64,000 nt of DNA from Anaerolineae bacterium (GTDB taxonomy: Bacteria; Chloroflexota; Anaerolineae; DUEN01). Shown one piece after another: positions 10,277 through 18,891 of this stretch (positions are counted from its first letter, which is position 1; each line of letters begins with the position of its first letter). The notes beneath the pieces are model-generated. The model saw only the letters and a program-made list of their open reading frames with translations, was not told the DNA's origin and ran no database searches. Location: positions 27,487-91,486 of the forward strand of contig JANXBS010000011.1 in NCBI GenBank assembly GCA_025060615.1, read 5' to 3'. Position numbers and translations under genes: made by a program.

Positions 10277-10624
10277 ATGAACACACCAGATATCGTACAC
10301 TGGGCGGAGGTAGAACCAGTGGAGATGATGCCCGGCCTGTGGCGACGTACGCTGGGCACGGGCGAACGCGGTATGCTCGTCGAGATCCGCGCGGATCCAG
10401 GCGTAATCATCCCCGAGCACGCGCATCCGGCCGAACAGATCGGCTACGTCATCTCAGGCGAGGTCGAGCTTACTATCGCCGGGACTGTATACCGATTCAC
10501 GCCTGGGGACAGCTACGCGATCCCTAGTAATACCACCCATGGCGCTCGCTTTCAGACAGCCTGTGTGCTGGTGGAGTGTTTCGCACCAGTGCGAGAGGAG
10601 TATCGAAGGAGGCCACGTGCGTAA
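10277..10624 (+). CDS. small single-domain cupin protein
   Basis: This 115-residue protein is a one-domain cupin. Motif 1 reads PEHAHPAEQIGYVISGEVEL (His, His, Gln/Glu metal ligands) and motif 2 reads PGDSYAIPSNTTHGARF (His ligand). Such proteins bind a divalent metal and range from sugar or polyol isomerases to small-molecule sensors; nothing here specifies the substrate. The start has an AAGGAGG site about five bases upstream. Its last eight bases overlap the GTG start of the next gene, so the two are translationally coupled. Confidence 0.8.
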   Translation: MNTPDIVHWAEVEPVEMMPGLWRRTLGTGERGMLVEIRADPGVIIPEHAHPAEQIGYVISGEVELTIAGTVYRFTPGDSYAIPSNTTHGARFQTACVLVECFAPVREEYRRRPRA

Positions 10625-11015
10625 CTTGGCGCTCCTGTTGGCCTTGATCAGCGCCGCACGTCAGGCGTGGGCCTACGTTCGGGATCGCCTTGCGCCAGAG
10701 TTGACATGTATCGCACGAGCCTTGGCTGCCCTGGTATATGGTTACCTGGCTACGACGGCTCTCGGCTTGCTGGTCGCCAGCGGGTATCTGATCGCCGTCC
10801 GCCTGGGCCTTTCCGATGGGATCGAGCTCTCGCTGGGATCTAACCTGATCCTTGCCGTGACGCCCGAGGGGCCGGGGACAGGCCTGCGCGGCGGGCCGGG
10901 GTTGATCCTCGTCTCCGCTTTGGTGGGTTTCATCGCCGCCGTCTGGGTGCGGCTGCGCTGCGCCATGGAGCTCCGACGGAAAGCCCAGGCTAGACGTAAG
11001 CCAACGGCACGGTAG
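10617..11015 (+). CDS. small two-segment membrane protein
   Basis: Starting at the GTG at 10617, which has an AAGGAGG site inside the preceding cupin gene, this encodes about 132 residues. Two hydrophobic stretches (LAALVYGYLATTALGLLVASGYLIAV and GLILVSALVGFIAAVWV) flank a Gly/Pro-rich loop, and the C-terminus is strongly basic. I do not recognise the family. The overlap with the cupin gene and short spacing to leuS (about 60 bases) suggest one transcription unit. A longer reading from 10539 would overlap the cupin extensively and is not supported. Confidence 0.6.
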   Translation: MRNLALLLALISAARQAWAYVRDRLAPELTCIARALAALVYGYLATTALGLLVASGYLIAVRLGLSDGIELSLGSNLILAVTPEGPGTGLRGGPGLILVSALVGFIAAVWVRLRCAMELRRKAQARRKPTAR

Positions 11016-11077
11016 AGAAACCCCTGTTGGACAAGCTTTGCTTCCAAGGGTATGTTTCGGGTTCAAGGAGTAGACGA

Positions 11078-13927
11078 ATGAGCGATCGTTATATACCTCA
11101 GGAAATCGAGCCCAAGTGGCAAAGGAAGTGGGAGGAGGATGGGCTATATCGCACTGTTGAAGATCCTCATCGGCCTAAGTGGTACTTCCTGACGATGTTG
11201 CCCTACCCCAGCGGCGATCTCCACATCGGCCACTGGTACGCAATGACGCCATCCGATGCGGCTGCCCGGTACAAGCGCATGCAGGGCTACAACGTGTTCT
11301 TCCCGATTGGCTTTGACGCCTTCGGGCTCCCAGCCGAGAACGCCGCCATCAGGCATGGCATTCACCCGGCTCAATGGACGTATCAGAACATTGAGCGCAT
11401 GCGCCGGCAGTTGCGGTCCATGGGCGCGATGTGGGCCTGGGACCGCGAGGCCATCACCTGTGACCCGCGCTATTACCGATGGACCCAGTGGTTCTTCCTG
11501 AAGCTATATGACCACGGGCTGGCCTATCGCAAATTCGCGCCAGTGGACTTCTGCCCGACCTGCAACACGACTCTAGCCCGTGAGCAAGTGTGGGGCGAAG
11601 ACCGGCACTGCGAGCGTTGTGGGACGCCGGTGATCAAGAAAGAGCTGGAACAGTGGTTCTTCAGGATCACCCAATACGCCGAGGAGCTACTGGATTTCTC
11701 CAAGATTGACTGGCCTGAGCGGGTCAGAGTGATGCAGACCAACTGGATCGGCCGCAGCGAGGGCGCCGAAGTGACCTTCCAGGTCGCACCTGAGTATCTA
11801 CCCCCTAACGCCGGCCCCGGTGCGGGCGATATCGTAGTCTTCACGACCCGCCCGGATACCCTCTGGGGAGCCACGTTCATGGTGCTGGCGCCAGAGCATC
11901 CGCTGGTCAACCAGATCACAACCCCCGAGCACCGGGACGAAGTGGAAGCCTACAGGCAGCAGACCGCACGCCTAGATGAGATCACCCGCACTTCGACTGT
12001 GAAGGAGAAGACCGGCGTCTTCACCGGCGCGTACGCGATCAACCCAGTCAATGGCCGGCGTATCCCCATCTGGATCGCCGATTACGTCCTGATGAGTTAT
12101 GGCACCGGTGCCATTATGGCGGTGCCAGCCCATGACGAGCGCGACTTCGAGTTCGCGCTGAAGTTTGGACTGCCCATTATCCCCGTTATCGAGCGGCCTG
12201 ATGGCCGCGCCAAGAGTGTGGTCTGGGAGGGCTCCGTCGCTGAGGGATTCGGCGCGGCATTGGACGCGGCGGGCATCCCCCACCAGCCGCTGACTATCGA
12301 GGGCCGCGGGCAATTCTTCGCGGTCACGCTGAGCGACGACGCCAGCATTGAGACCTATAGGGCGATCCTGCAGGCTCATTTGAAGCCTGGCCACTGGGCC
12401 GACATCGTGGGGCGGGGCTGGCAGGTGGTGTTCGACGACGCGCCGATCGTCCTGGATTCGCCGGAGGCTGATGCCGCCATTATGGCGCGCTGCCATGCGG
12501 GCTATGCCTATATGCGACGGTTCCGCACCGCCATGGAGATGTGGCACGCCGTCGAGTGGTATCGGGATGTGCTCTTCCACGACGAGTACGGCACCATGAT
12601 CCACTCCGGGCCGTTCAGCGGCACACCAGGTGATGTCGCCAAGCGAAAGGTTACTGAGTGGCTCGAAGCACAGGGCATCGGCAAGTTCGCCATCAACTAC
12701 CGCCTGCGCGACTGGCTGATCAGCCGGCAGCGCATGTGGGGCGCGCCGATTCCCATCATTTACTGCCCGCACTGCGGCACGGTCCCTGTGCCGTATAAGG
12801 ACCTGCCGGTGCTGTTACCCGATGACGCCGAGTTCCTGCCCACCGGCGAAAGCCCGCTGAAGTACCATGAAGGGTTCCGCTATGTGAAGTGTCCGCGCTG
12901 TGGCAGCGACGCTGAGCGGGAGACCGACACAATGGACACCTTCGTGTGCTCCTCATGGTACCAATATGCCTACGTCAGCCCGTATTGGAAAGCGGGCGAG
13001 CCTATTGGCCCGGACGATACGCCGTTCGACCCAGAGAAAGGGGCCTACTGGCTGCCGGTGGATCAGTACACTGGCGGCGTGGAACACGCCACCATGCACT
13101 TGCTGTACACCCGCTTCTTCACCAAGGCGATGCGGGACATGGGCATTGTCAACTTCGACGAGCCGATGCTGCGCCTGTTCAACCAGGGCACCATCCTAGG
13201 TGAGGATGGCGAGAAGATGTCTAAATCTCGCGGCAATGTGGTTGCGCCGGACGATCTGGTCGAGCGCTATGGGGCCGATACGGTGCGTGTCTACCTGATG
13301 TTCATCGGCCCATGGGAACAGGGCGGCCCCTGGAGTTCGCAGGGGATTGAGGGGGTGCGCCGGTTCCTGGATCGAGTGTGGACGGTGGTAGTGGAACCGC
13401 CGGCCCGTCTCGCCCAAGGCGAACCGTCCGAAGCGGAAGTGCGCGCGTTGCGCCGAATGACCCATCAGACCATCCGTCGCGTCACCAACGACATCGAGCA
13501 TTTCAAGTTCAACACGATGATTGCAGCGTTGATGGAGTTCAACAACTACCTGATGAAAGCCCGCGAGACGGCCGTGTATGGCACGCCGGCTTGGGAGGAG
13601 GCGGTGGATAGCTTATTGCTAATGCTGGCTCCATCGGCGCCGCACATCAGCGAAGAGCTATGGCAGCGGCGACATTCCGGTCCCAGCGTGCATGTGCAAT
13701 CCTGGCCGACCTGGGACGAGGAGCTGGCCCGTGCGGAGACCATCACGCTGGTTGTTCAGGTCAACGGCAAGGTGCGGGATCGCATCGAGGTGCCGGCAGG
13801 CATCACGGAGGAACAGGCTAAAGAGTTGGCTTTGGCCTCCCCCGGCGCGCGGCGACACCTGAACGGCAGACAGGTGGTGAAGGTCGTCTATGCACCGGGG
13901 CGGCTAGTGAACATCGTCGTGCGATAG
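11078..13927 (+). CDS. leuS: leucyl-tRNA synthetase
   Basis: This class I synthetase charges tRNA-Leu. The HIGH-type motif reads PSGDLHIGHWYAM near residue 45-55 and the KMSKS loop reads GEKMSKSRGNVVAPDD. A CP1 editing domain lies between, with the TRPDTLWGATFMVLAPEHPLV threonine-rich region and VPAHDERDFEFALKFGLPI. Zinc-type Cys pairs (CPTCNTTLAREQVW, CPHCGTVPVP, CPRCGSD) are visible. The 949 residues are somewhat longer than many bacterial LeuRS (about 820-880), partly from an insert in the editing region. The ATG at 11078 has a CAAGGAG site; an upstream in-frame ATG at 11027 only adds a non-conserved tail. It may share the Leu-responsive T-box transcript that starts upstream of ilvE. Confidence 0.95.
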   Translation: MSDRYIPQEIEPKWQRKWEEDGLYRTVEDPHRPKWYFLTMLPYPSGDLHIGHWYAMTPSDAAARYKRMQGYNVFFPIGFDAFGLPAENAAIRHGIHPAQWTYQNIERMRRQLRSMGAMWAWDREAITCDPRYYRWTQWFFLKLYDHGLAYRKFAPVDFCPTCNTTLAREQVWGEDRHCERCGTPVIKKELEQWFFRITQYAEELLDFSKIDWPERVRVMQTNWIGRSEGAEVTFQVAPEYLPPNAGPGAGDIVVFTTRPDTLWGATFMVLAPEHPLVNQITTPEHRDEVEAYRQQTARLDEITRTSTVKEKTGVFTGAYAINPVNGRRIPIWIADYVLMSYGTGAIMAVPAHDERDFEFALKFGLPIIPVIERPDGRAKSVVWEGSVAEGFGAALDAAGIPHQPLTIEGRGQFFAVTLSDDASIETYRAILQAHLKPGHWADIVGRGWQVVFDDAPIVLDSPEADAAIMARCHAGYAYMRRFRTAMEMWHAVEWYRDVLFHDEYGTMIHSGPFSGTPGDVAKRKVTEWLEAQGIGKFAINYRLRDWLISRQRMWGAPIPIIYCPHCGTVPVPYKDLPVLLPDDAEFLPTGESPLKYHEGFRYVKCPRCGSDAERETDTMDTFVCSSWYQYAYVSPYWKAGEPIGPDDTPFDPEKGAYWLPVDQYTGGVEHATMHLLYTRFFTKAMRDMGIVNFDEPMLRLFNQGTILGEDGEKMSKSRGNVVAPDDLVERYGADTVRVYLMFIGPWEQGGPWSSQGIEGVRRFLDRVWTVVVEPPARLAQGEPSEAEVRALRRMTHQTIRRVTNDIEHFKFNTMIAALMEFNNYLMKARETAVYGTPAWEEAVDSLLLMLAPSAPHISEELWQRRHSGPSVHVQSWPTWDEELARAETITLVVQVNGKVRDRIEVPAGITEEQAKELALASPGARRHLNGRQVVKVVYAPGRLVNIVVR

Positions 13928-14110
13928 AGCCGGCAGCCGCCCGGCCAGTAAGCAACGTCGCCACTGGTTTACTTAGGCCATCCGGTTTGGTCCAAAGGGG
14001 AGGTGATGTGCCTCGGCCAGACGATCAAAGCGTGATCCGTTGTACGCAGTGGCTGGCCTCAACGTGGGGATAATGCCCTTGTAAAGCCGCTACGTCGGGA
14101 CATCCGCTAC

Positions 14111-15031
14111 TCATCCTCGCTCGCGTAGGAATAGCTCCACCTCGGCGGCGGTTGGAAGTGAGGGCTGTGCACCTAACCTCGTCACTGAGATCGCGGCGAC
14201 GGCATGCGCGTAGCGCACGGCCGCCTCGAGCGGCTCGCCACGAGCCAACGCCACGGCCAACCCGCCGTTGAAGGCATCACCGGCAGCCGTGGCATCCACC
14301 GCGTCCACCCGGAAACCTGGGATGCGCTGCATGTGGTCGGACCCTTTGGCCACCAGCGCGCCCTCTGCGCCCAGGGTCACGATCACGGTGCCCACCCCCC
14401 ATCGTAACAAGGCCTGAGCTGCCCGCTCTGGCGTGCTCTCGCCGGTCAGAGCCGCCGCTTCGGTCTCATTAGGGGTTGCGATGTCTACGGCAGTGAAGAG
14501 CTCCGAGGGCAGTGGATGCGAAGGCGCAGGGGCTGGATTGAGGATCACTGTGGCGCCTGCAGCGCGGCCGGCCTGAGCCGATGCCTGCACCGTCTCAATG
14601 GGGATCTCGAGTTGCAGCAGGACGGCCCGTGCCTGGGCGAAGGCCGGCTTGGCTGCTTCGACATCGGCTGGGGTTAGGCGCCGATTTGCGCCAGGGGCTA
14701 CGGCGATGATGTTCTGCCCGCCGGGGCCAACAACGATTAGCGCCACGCCAGATGGAGCTTGCGGATCCTGGACCAAATAGCGGATATCTAGGCCCTCGCG
14801 GCGGAAGTTATTCACCGCTTCTCGGCCAAACATGTCTTGACCAACGCGAGCGACAAAAGTAACCGTCGCGCCCAACCGCGCGGCAGCTACGGCCTGGTTA
14901 GCCCCTTTGCCACCAGGGGCGATGACCAGGTCGCCGCCCAGGACCGTCTCCCCCGGCAGCGGCAGCCGGTCGGTCTGCACGATCATATCCGTATTCGAGG
15001 ACCCCACGACGACGATATGCGGAGAAGACAT
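14111..15031 (-). CDS. rbsK: ribokinase (PfkB family)
   Basis: The 306-residue protein has both PfkB signatures: the N-terminal GGDLVIAPGGKGANQAVAAARLGA, typical of ribokinase, and the C-terminal DAVDATAAGDAFNGGLAVAL with the catalytic Asp. The NTE motif (ATPNETEAAALTG) is also present. It phosphorylates ribose at O5 with ATP. No ribose transporter or rbsD lies nearby, so the exact sugar (ribose or deoxyribose) is not fixed by context. A promoter with TTGACT, N17 and TATAGT lies directly upstream, back to back with the promoter of the aromatic operon. Confidence 0.9.
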   Translation of the reverse strand: MSSPHIVVVGSSNTDMIVQTDRLPLPGETVLGGDLVIAPGGKGANQAVAAARLGATVTFVARVGQDMFGREAVNNFRREGLDIRYLVQDPQAPSGVALIVVGPGGQNIIAVAPGANRRLTPADVEAAKPAFAQARAVLLQLEIPIETVQASAQAGRAAGATVILNPAPAPSHPLPSELFTAVDIATPNETEAAALTGESTPERAAQALLRWGVGTVIVTLGAEGALVAKGSDHMQRIPGFRVDAVDATAAGDAFNGGLAVALARGEPLEAAVRYAHAVAAISVTRLGAQPSLPTAAEVELFLRERG

Positions 15032-15058
15032 GGCTATTCCCTGTTATGTTTTGAACTC

Positions 15059-15087
15059 ACTATAGCAAAGGGGCAAATCTCAGTCAA
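15059..15087 (-). promoter_or_regulatory. sigma-70 promoter for rbsK
   Basis: On the minus strand TTGACT (15082-15087) and TATAGT (15059-15064) are separated by exactly 17 bases. The predicted start lies about 20 bases before the rbsK ATG. The -35 box is only 11 bases from the divergent -35 box of the aromatic operon, so the two promoters could interfere or share a regulator. Confidence 0.8.
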
Positions 15088-15098
15088 GGTGTGACAGT

Positions 15099-15127
15099 TT
15101 GACAATTTTTCAGCCCCATGCTATCAT
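15099..15127 (+). promoter_or_regulatory. sigma-70 promoter of the aromatic amino acid operon
   Basis: TTGACA (15099-15104) and TATCAT (15122-15127) with a 17-base spacer predict initiation near 15134. The transcript then begins about 14 bases before the leader-peptide ATG at 15148. The ATG at 15118 lies inside this promoter and cannot be the leader start. Confidence 0.85.
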
Positions 15128-15147
15128 GGTTTTGGGTGAGGGTTCCG

Positions 15148-15324
15148 ATGGGGATGAGTAGGGCTTATTGTACCGCGAACCAGTGGATGAACACCGCTTG
15201 GGCGGCTTGTGGGAACGCGGTCCCGCGCTTCAGCTTCGGCTGGCGCGGGTTTTATTTTGCCTACTTTTTTGCCTACGCCAATGTAGGCCCATCGCCCCAC
15301 GCCCAGAGGAGGTCAACGGCTTAG
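15148..15324 (+). CDS. aromatic-residue-rich attenuator leader peptide
   Basis: The frame from ATG 15148 to TAG 15322-15324 encodes 58 residues. It contains three Trp, many Phe and Tyr, and the block FSFGWRGFYFAYFFAY, where 10 of 16 residues are aromatic. It begins about 14 bases after the predicted transcript start, behind a GAGGG site. It ends before an intrinsic terminator and then genes for chorismate mutase, prephenate dehydratase, DAHP synthases and prephenate dehydrogenase. This is the layout of pheA- or trp-type attenuators, where ribosome stalling at codons for scarce amino acids prevents termination. Alternative starts at 15154 or 15187 keep the aromatic block. The peptide itself probably has no other function. 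Confidence 0.8.
   Translation: MGMSRAYCTANQWMNTAWAACGNAVPRFSFGWRGFYFAYFFAYANVGPSPHAQRRSTA
15222..15258 (+). terminator. hairpin with UUCG loop and U-tract inside the leader-peptide gene
   Basis: CCCGCGC (15222-15228) pairs with GCGCGGG (15243-15249); an inner CAGC/GCTG stem closes a TTCG tetraloop. TTTTATTTT follows directly (15250-15258) and also encodes Phe-Tyr-Phe of the leader peptide. A ribosome translating the leader would melt the hairpin, so it could couple transcription to translation before the main attenuator. Confidence 0.75.
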
Positions 15325-15357
15325 CCAGCGTGGATTAGGACCGTAAGATCACATGCA

Positions 15358-15392
15358 GAGCGTGGAGCGATGAGCCCACGCTCTTTTATTTT
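15358..15392 (+). terminator. attenuator terminator upstream of aroH
   Basis: GAGCGTGG (15358-15365) and CCACGCTC (15376-15383) form an eight-pair stem with a 10-base loop, followed by TTTTATTTT. It lies between the leader peptide stop and the aroH ribosome binding site. A second AGCGTGG copy at 15327-15333 and a CCACGC at 15297-15302 offer competing pairs. Confidence 0.85.
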
Positions 15393-15444
15393 AAGCAAAA
15401 TCGCCGGCCTGGAGTTCCTTCACCTGATCAGCAAGGAGGACGCT

Positions 15445-15906
15445 ATGCCCTGTCGTGGGGTGCGCGGCGCCACTACTGCCGAGGCGAACACGCGCGAGGA
15501 GATCCTGCGAGCCACCCGTCAGCTCTTGGCACTGATGATCCGGCTGAACGGCATTGATCCGGCCGATGTCGCCAGTGCCATCTTCACGACCACTCCTGAT
15601 CTCAACGCCGAGTTTCCTGCCCTGGCTGCTCGCCAGTTGGGCTGGCTGGATGTTGCGCTCATCTGCACACACGAGATGAACGTGCCTGGGGCGCTTCCCC
15701 GCTGCATTCGTGTGCTAGTGCATTGGAACACGGAGAAGCCAGCCAATGAGATCATCCATGTCTATATTAAAGGCGCAGCCGGCCTCCGTCCTGACCTCTC
15801 CCAGCTTCCACCGGTGGATTGGGAGGAGCTGGAAGCCTGGATCTCGGCGCATTTGGCAACGCACTCCGGGGACGGCACAGCTCGATTTGAGGAGGAGAGG
15901 CGATGA
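15445..15906 (+). CDS. aroH: chorismate mutase, AroH class
   Basis: The enzyme converts chorismate to prephenate, the common precursor of Phe and Tyr. The 153-residue protein begins [16 protein letters not shown], the usual AroH N-terminus with the active-site Arg, and carries [20 protein letters not shown] and a later [17 protein letters not shown] segment typical of the trimeric AroH fold. The ATG at 15445 has an AAGGAGG site; the longer frame from 15370 would begin inside the attenuator terminator. The C-terminus extends about 25 residues beyond the Bacillus enzyme. The stop overlaps the pheA start by four bases. Confidence 0.93.
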   Translation: MPCRGVRGATTAEANTREEILRATRQLLALMIRLNGIDPADVASAIFTTTPDLNAEFPALAARQLGWLDVALICTHEMNVPGALPRCIRVLVHWNTEKPANEIIHVYIKGAAGLRPDLSQLPPVDWEELEAWISAHLATHSGDGTARFEEERR

Positions 15907-16763
15907 GAGTCGTCGCATTTCAGGGTGAACATGGCGCGTACTCCGAGGAAGCCATTCGTCAGAAATTAGGGGCAGAGGTGAAGACTCTGCCTTGCCGTAC
16001 CTTTGAAGAGCTCTTCGCAGCCGTGGAGTCCGGCCGGGCCGACTTGGCCGCTCTCCCCGTGGAGAACTCCGTGGCAGGATCTATCAACCGATCCTACGAC
16101 CTGCTCTTGGAGCGCGATCTGAAGGTCTGGGGCGAGATCATGCTGCGCGTGCGACACAACCTGCTGGCCCCGCCTGGCACTACCCTCGAACAGCTCACGC
16201 AGGTCCGCTCCCACCCGCAGGCGTTAGCCCAGTGCGAACGATATCTCACCCAGCGCGGCCTCAAGGCTGTGCCCTGGTATGACACAGCCGGCAGCGCTAA
16301 GGAGCTGGCGGCCAATCCGGAGCCCGGTGTAGGCGTCATCGCTTCGGCGCTGGCCGCTGAGATCTATGGCCTGGAGATCCTAGAGCGCGATGTGCAGGAC
16401 CTGGCCTGGAACTACACTCGTTTCTTCCTCATCAGTCATCAGGAGCCGGAACGGCAAGATCCCAGCAAGACCTCCCTAGTCTTTGCCACCGCACACACGC
16501 CGGGGGCGCTTCACGCCTGCCTAGGCGAGTTCGCCAACCGTGGCATTAACCTGACTAAGATCGAGTCCCGCCCGCGCCGAAACCGGCCCTGGCACTACGT
16601 GTTCTACCTCGATTTCGAAGGCCACTGGAAGGAGGAACGCTGTAAAGAGGCGCTGGTAGGCCTGCTCTCACGTGCTGCCTTCGTGAAACTACTTGGCTCT
16701 TACCCTGCTGCGCCTCTGCCAGAAATTGAGAACGGAGGCCAAGAGGCCATCTTGCAAATCTAG
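15903..16763 (+). CDS. pheA: prephenate dehydratase with ACT domain
   Basis: The 286-residue monofunctional enzyme turns prephenate into phenylpyruvate. The catalytic domain opens with [18 protein letters not shown] and has [18 protein letters not shown]; the conserved Thr-Arg-Phe reads [10 protein letters not shown]. The C-terminal ACT domain shows [40 protein letters not shown], the Phe-binding GALx and ESRP motifs that confer feedback inhibition. The start ATG overlaps the aroH stop (ATGA), so the two are translationally coupled. Regulation adds to the transcriptional attenuator upstream. Confidence 0.95.
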   Translation: MRVVAFQGEHGAYSEEAIRQKLGAEVKTLPCRTFEELFAAVESGRADLAALPVENSVAGSINRSYDLLLERDLKVWGEIMLRVRHNLLAPPGTTLEQLTQVRSHPQALAQCERYLTQRGLKAVPWYDTAGSAKELAANPEPGVGVIASALAAEIYGLEILERDVQDLAWNYTRFFLISHQEPERQDPSKTSLVFATAHTPGALHACLGEFANRGINLTKIESRPRRNRPWHYVFYLDFEGHWKEERCKEALVGLLSRAAFVKLLGSYPAAPLPEIENGGQEAILQI

Positions 16764-16797
16764 TGGATAGCAGACCTCGCTAAGGGAGGGAGAGGCC

Positions 16798-17811
16798 ATG
16801 ATCATCGTGATGAAACAGGACGCAACTGTAAGCGAGATCGGAGCGGTGATCACCAAAGTGCAGGAGCTGGGATTACACCCCCACCCCATCTATGGGGAAA
16901 TTCGCACTGTCGTGGCAGTAGTAGGTGAAGAGCGTATCGTCAGTCCTGAGGTGTTTGAGGTAATGCCCGGTGTAGAACGCACGATGCGCGTCTTGCAACC
17001 GTATAAACTAGCCAGCCGCGAGTCGAAACCGGAGCCTTCCATCATCACTCTAAATGGGCTGCGCATCGGCGGGCAACAATTGGTTATAATGGCCGGCCCC
17101 TGTTCGGTGGAGAGCCGCTCGCAGTTGCTGGAGACAGCCCACGCAGTAAAAGAGGCTGGCGCTCACGTGCTGCGTGGTGGTGCCTTCAAGCCACGCACGT
17201 CCCCATACGCCTTTCAAGGCTTAGGCGAGAAGGGATTGGAGCTGCTGGCAGAGGCCAGGGCGGAGACGGGACTCCCTATTGTCACCGAAGTGATGACCCC
17301 AGAGACTGTCCCCCTGGTCGCTCGTTATGCCGACATCCTGCAGATTGGTGCTCGCAACATGCAGAATTATGGGCTCCTCCACGCAGTCGGCGAAGCCCAG
17401 AAGCCAGTATTGCTGAAGCGCGGCATGATGTCCACCATTGAAGAGCTGTTGATGTCGGCCGAGTACATTCTGAGCCACGGCAATTATCGCGTCATCCTGT
17501 GCGAGCGGGGCATCCGCACCTTCGAGCGAGCCACGCGCTTCACCTTCGACCTCAATGCCATCCCGGTGATCAAGCAGCTCTCCCATCTGCCGATCATCGC
17601 CGACCCCAGCCATGGCACGGGGCGGTGGGAGCTAGTCAACGCCATGTCACGCGCGGCCATCGCCGCTGGCGCCGATGGGCTGATCATCGAGGTGCATCCT
17701 CGTCCGGAGGAGGCGCTGTCAGATGGAGCGCAGGCGCTAAAGCCTGAGAAGTTCGCCCAGCTCGTGAAGGATGTGCGCCGAGTAGCAGAAGCCGTAGATC
17801 GCACACTGTAG
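16798..17811 (+). CDS. aroF: 3-deoxy-7-phosphoheptulonate synthase, first copy
   Basis: This commits erythrose 4-phosphate and phosphoenolpyruvate to the shikimate pathway. The 337 residues comprise an N-terminal ferredoxin-like domain (about 1-70), known to mediate Phe/Tyr feedback in Thermotoga-type enzymes, and a catalytic barrel with [39 protein letters not shown] and [25 protein letters not shown] region provides the ribosome binding site. A second closely related copy follows after 19 bases; the barrels are much more alike than the N-terminal domains. It is the third gene of the attenuator-controlled operon. Confidence 0.93.
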   Translation: MIIVMKQDATVSEIGAVITKVQELGLHPHPIYGEIRTVVAVVGEERIVSPEVFEVMPGVERTMRVLQPYKLASRESKPEPSIITLNGLRIGGQQLVIMAGPCSVESRSQLLETAHAVKEAGAHVLRGGAFKPRTSPYAFQGLGEKGLELLAEARAETGLPIVTEVMTPETVPLVARYADILQIGARNMQNYGLLHAVGEAQKPVLLKRGMMSTIEELLMSAEYILSHGNYRVILCERGIRTFERATRFTFDLNAIPVIKQLSHLPIIADPSHGTGRWELVNAMSRAAIAAGADGLIIEVHPRPEEALSDGAQALKPEKFAQLVKDVRRVAEAVDRTL

Positions 17812-17830
17812 TGGAAGGAGTGAGGGCAAG

Positions 17831-18844
17831 ATGATCATCGTGATGCGCGCGGGAGCGACAACCCAAGAGATCGCTGCAGTCGTGGATAAGGTAGAACGCA
17901 TGGGATTTCGAGCTCATCTCTCGCAGGGTGAAGAACGTACCATCGTCGGCGTGATCGGGGATGAGCGCCCAATTGATCCGGGCGTATTCGAGCTGATGGA
18001 GGGCGTCGAACGTACTGTTCCCATTTTGCGTCCGTTCAAGCTCGCCAGCCGCGACTTTCATCCGGCTGATTCGGTGTTCTCCATCAATGGGGTCAAGATC
18101 GGCGGGCAGCAGCTCTGCATCATGGCAGGTCCCTGTGCAGTGGAGAGCCGCCAGCAGATCCTCGAGGTCGCTCATGCGGTGAAGGAGGCCGGCGCGCATG
18201 TCCTGCGCGGTGGCGCCTTCAAACCGCGCACTTCCCCTTACTCGTTCCAGGGGTTAGGTCTGCGCGGGCTGGAGCTGCTGGCCGAGGCGCGAGAGGAGAC
18301 GGGGTTGCCCGTCGTCACCGAGGTGATGGCTCCTGAGGCGGTCTCCATGGTGGCTCAGTACGCGGACATCTTGCAGATCGGCACGCGCAATATGCAGAAC
18401 TTCGCCCTACTTCAGGCCGTGGGCAAGGCCAATGTGCCGGTGCTCCTCAAACGCGGGATGATGTCCACCATTGAGGAGTTCCTGATGTCGGCCGAATACA
18501 TCCTCGCCAACGGCAACCCACGGGTGATCCTGTGTGAAAGGGGCATCCGCACCTTCGAGCGATACACCCGCAACACGCTGGACATCAACGCTATCCCATC
18601 GCTGAAACAGCTCACGCATTTACCGGTGATCGCTGATCCCAGTCAAGGGACGGGCAAGTGGGATCTGGTGGCCCCCGTGTCCAAGGCCTGCATCGCCGCC
18701 GGCGCCGACGGGCTGATCATTGAGGTGCATCCTTGCCCCGAAGAGGCGCTCTCTGACCAGGCACAGCAGATCCGCCCCGAGGTGTTCGCCAAACTGATGG
18801 CGGATCTCAAAGCCCTGGCGCCACTGTTGGGCCGCACGTTGTAG
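17831..18844 (+). CDS. aroF: 3-deoxy-7-phosphoheptulonate synthase, second copy
   Basis: Also 337 residues, with the same ferredoxin-like domain plus barrel. The catalytic motifs ([50 protein letters not shown]) match the first copy almost exactly, whereas residues 1-70 diverge clearly. That pattern suggests tandem duplication followed by change in feedback specificity, perhaps one enzyme answering to Phe and the other to Tyr or Trp. The ribosome binding site is GGAAGGAG. The gene lies 19 bases after the first copy and about 50 bases before tyrA. Confidence 0.93.
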   Translation: MIIVMRAGATTQEIAAVVDKVERMGFRAHLSQGEERTIVGVIGDERPIDPGVFELMEGVERTVPILRPFKLASRDFHPADSVFSINGVKIGGQQLCIMAGPCAVESRQQILEVAHAVKEAGAHVLRGGAFKPRTSPYSFQGLGLRGLELLAEAREETGLPVVTEVMAPEAVSMVAQYADILQIGTRNMQNFALLQAVGKANVPVLLKRGMMSTIEEFLMSAEYILANGNPRVILCERGIRTFERYTRNTLDINAIPSLKQLTHLPVIADPSQGTGKWDLVAPVSKACIAAGADGLIIEVHPCPEEALSDQAQQIRPEVFAKLMADLKALAPLLGRTL

Positions 18845-18891
18845 GGCTGCCTCGCTGCTTTATCACCTCATGACTCCAACGGGAGGTAGCC

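Noticed and set aside
15118-15147. ATG 15118 as leader-peptide start
   Set aside because: It overlaps the -10 box of the operon promoter and precedes the predicted transcript start.
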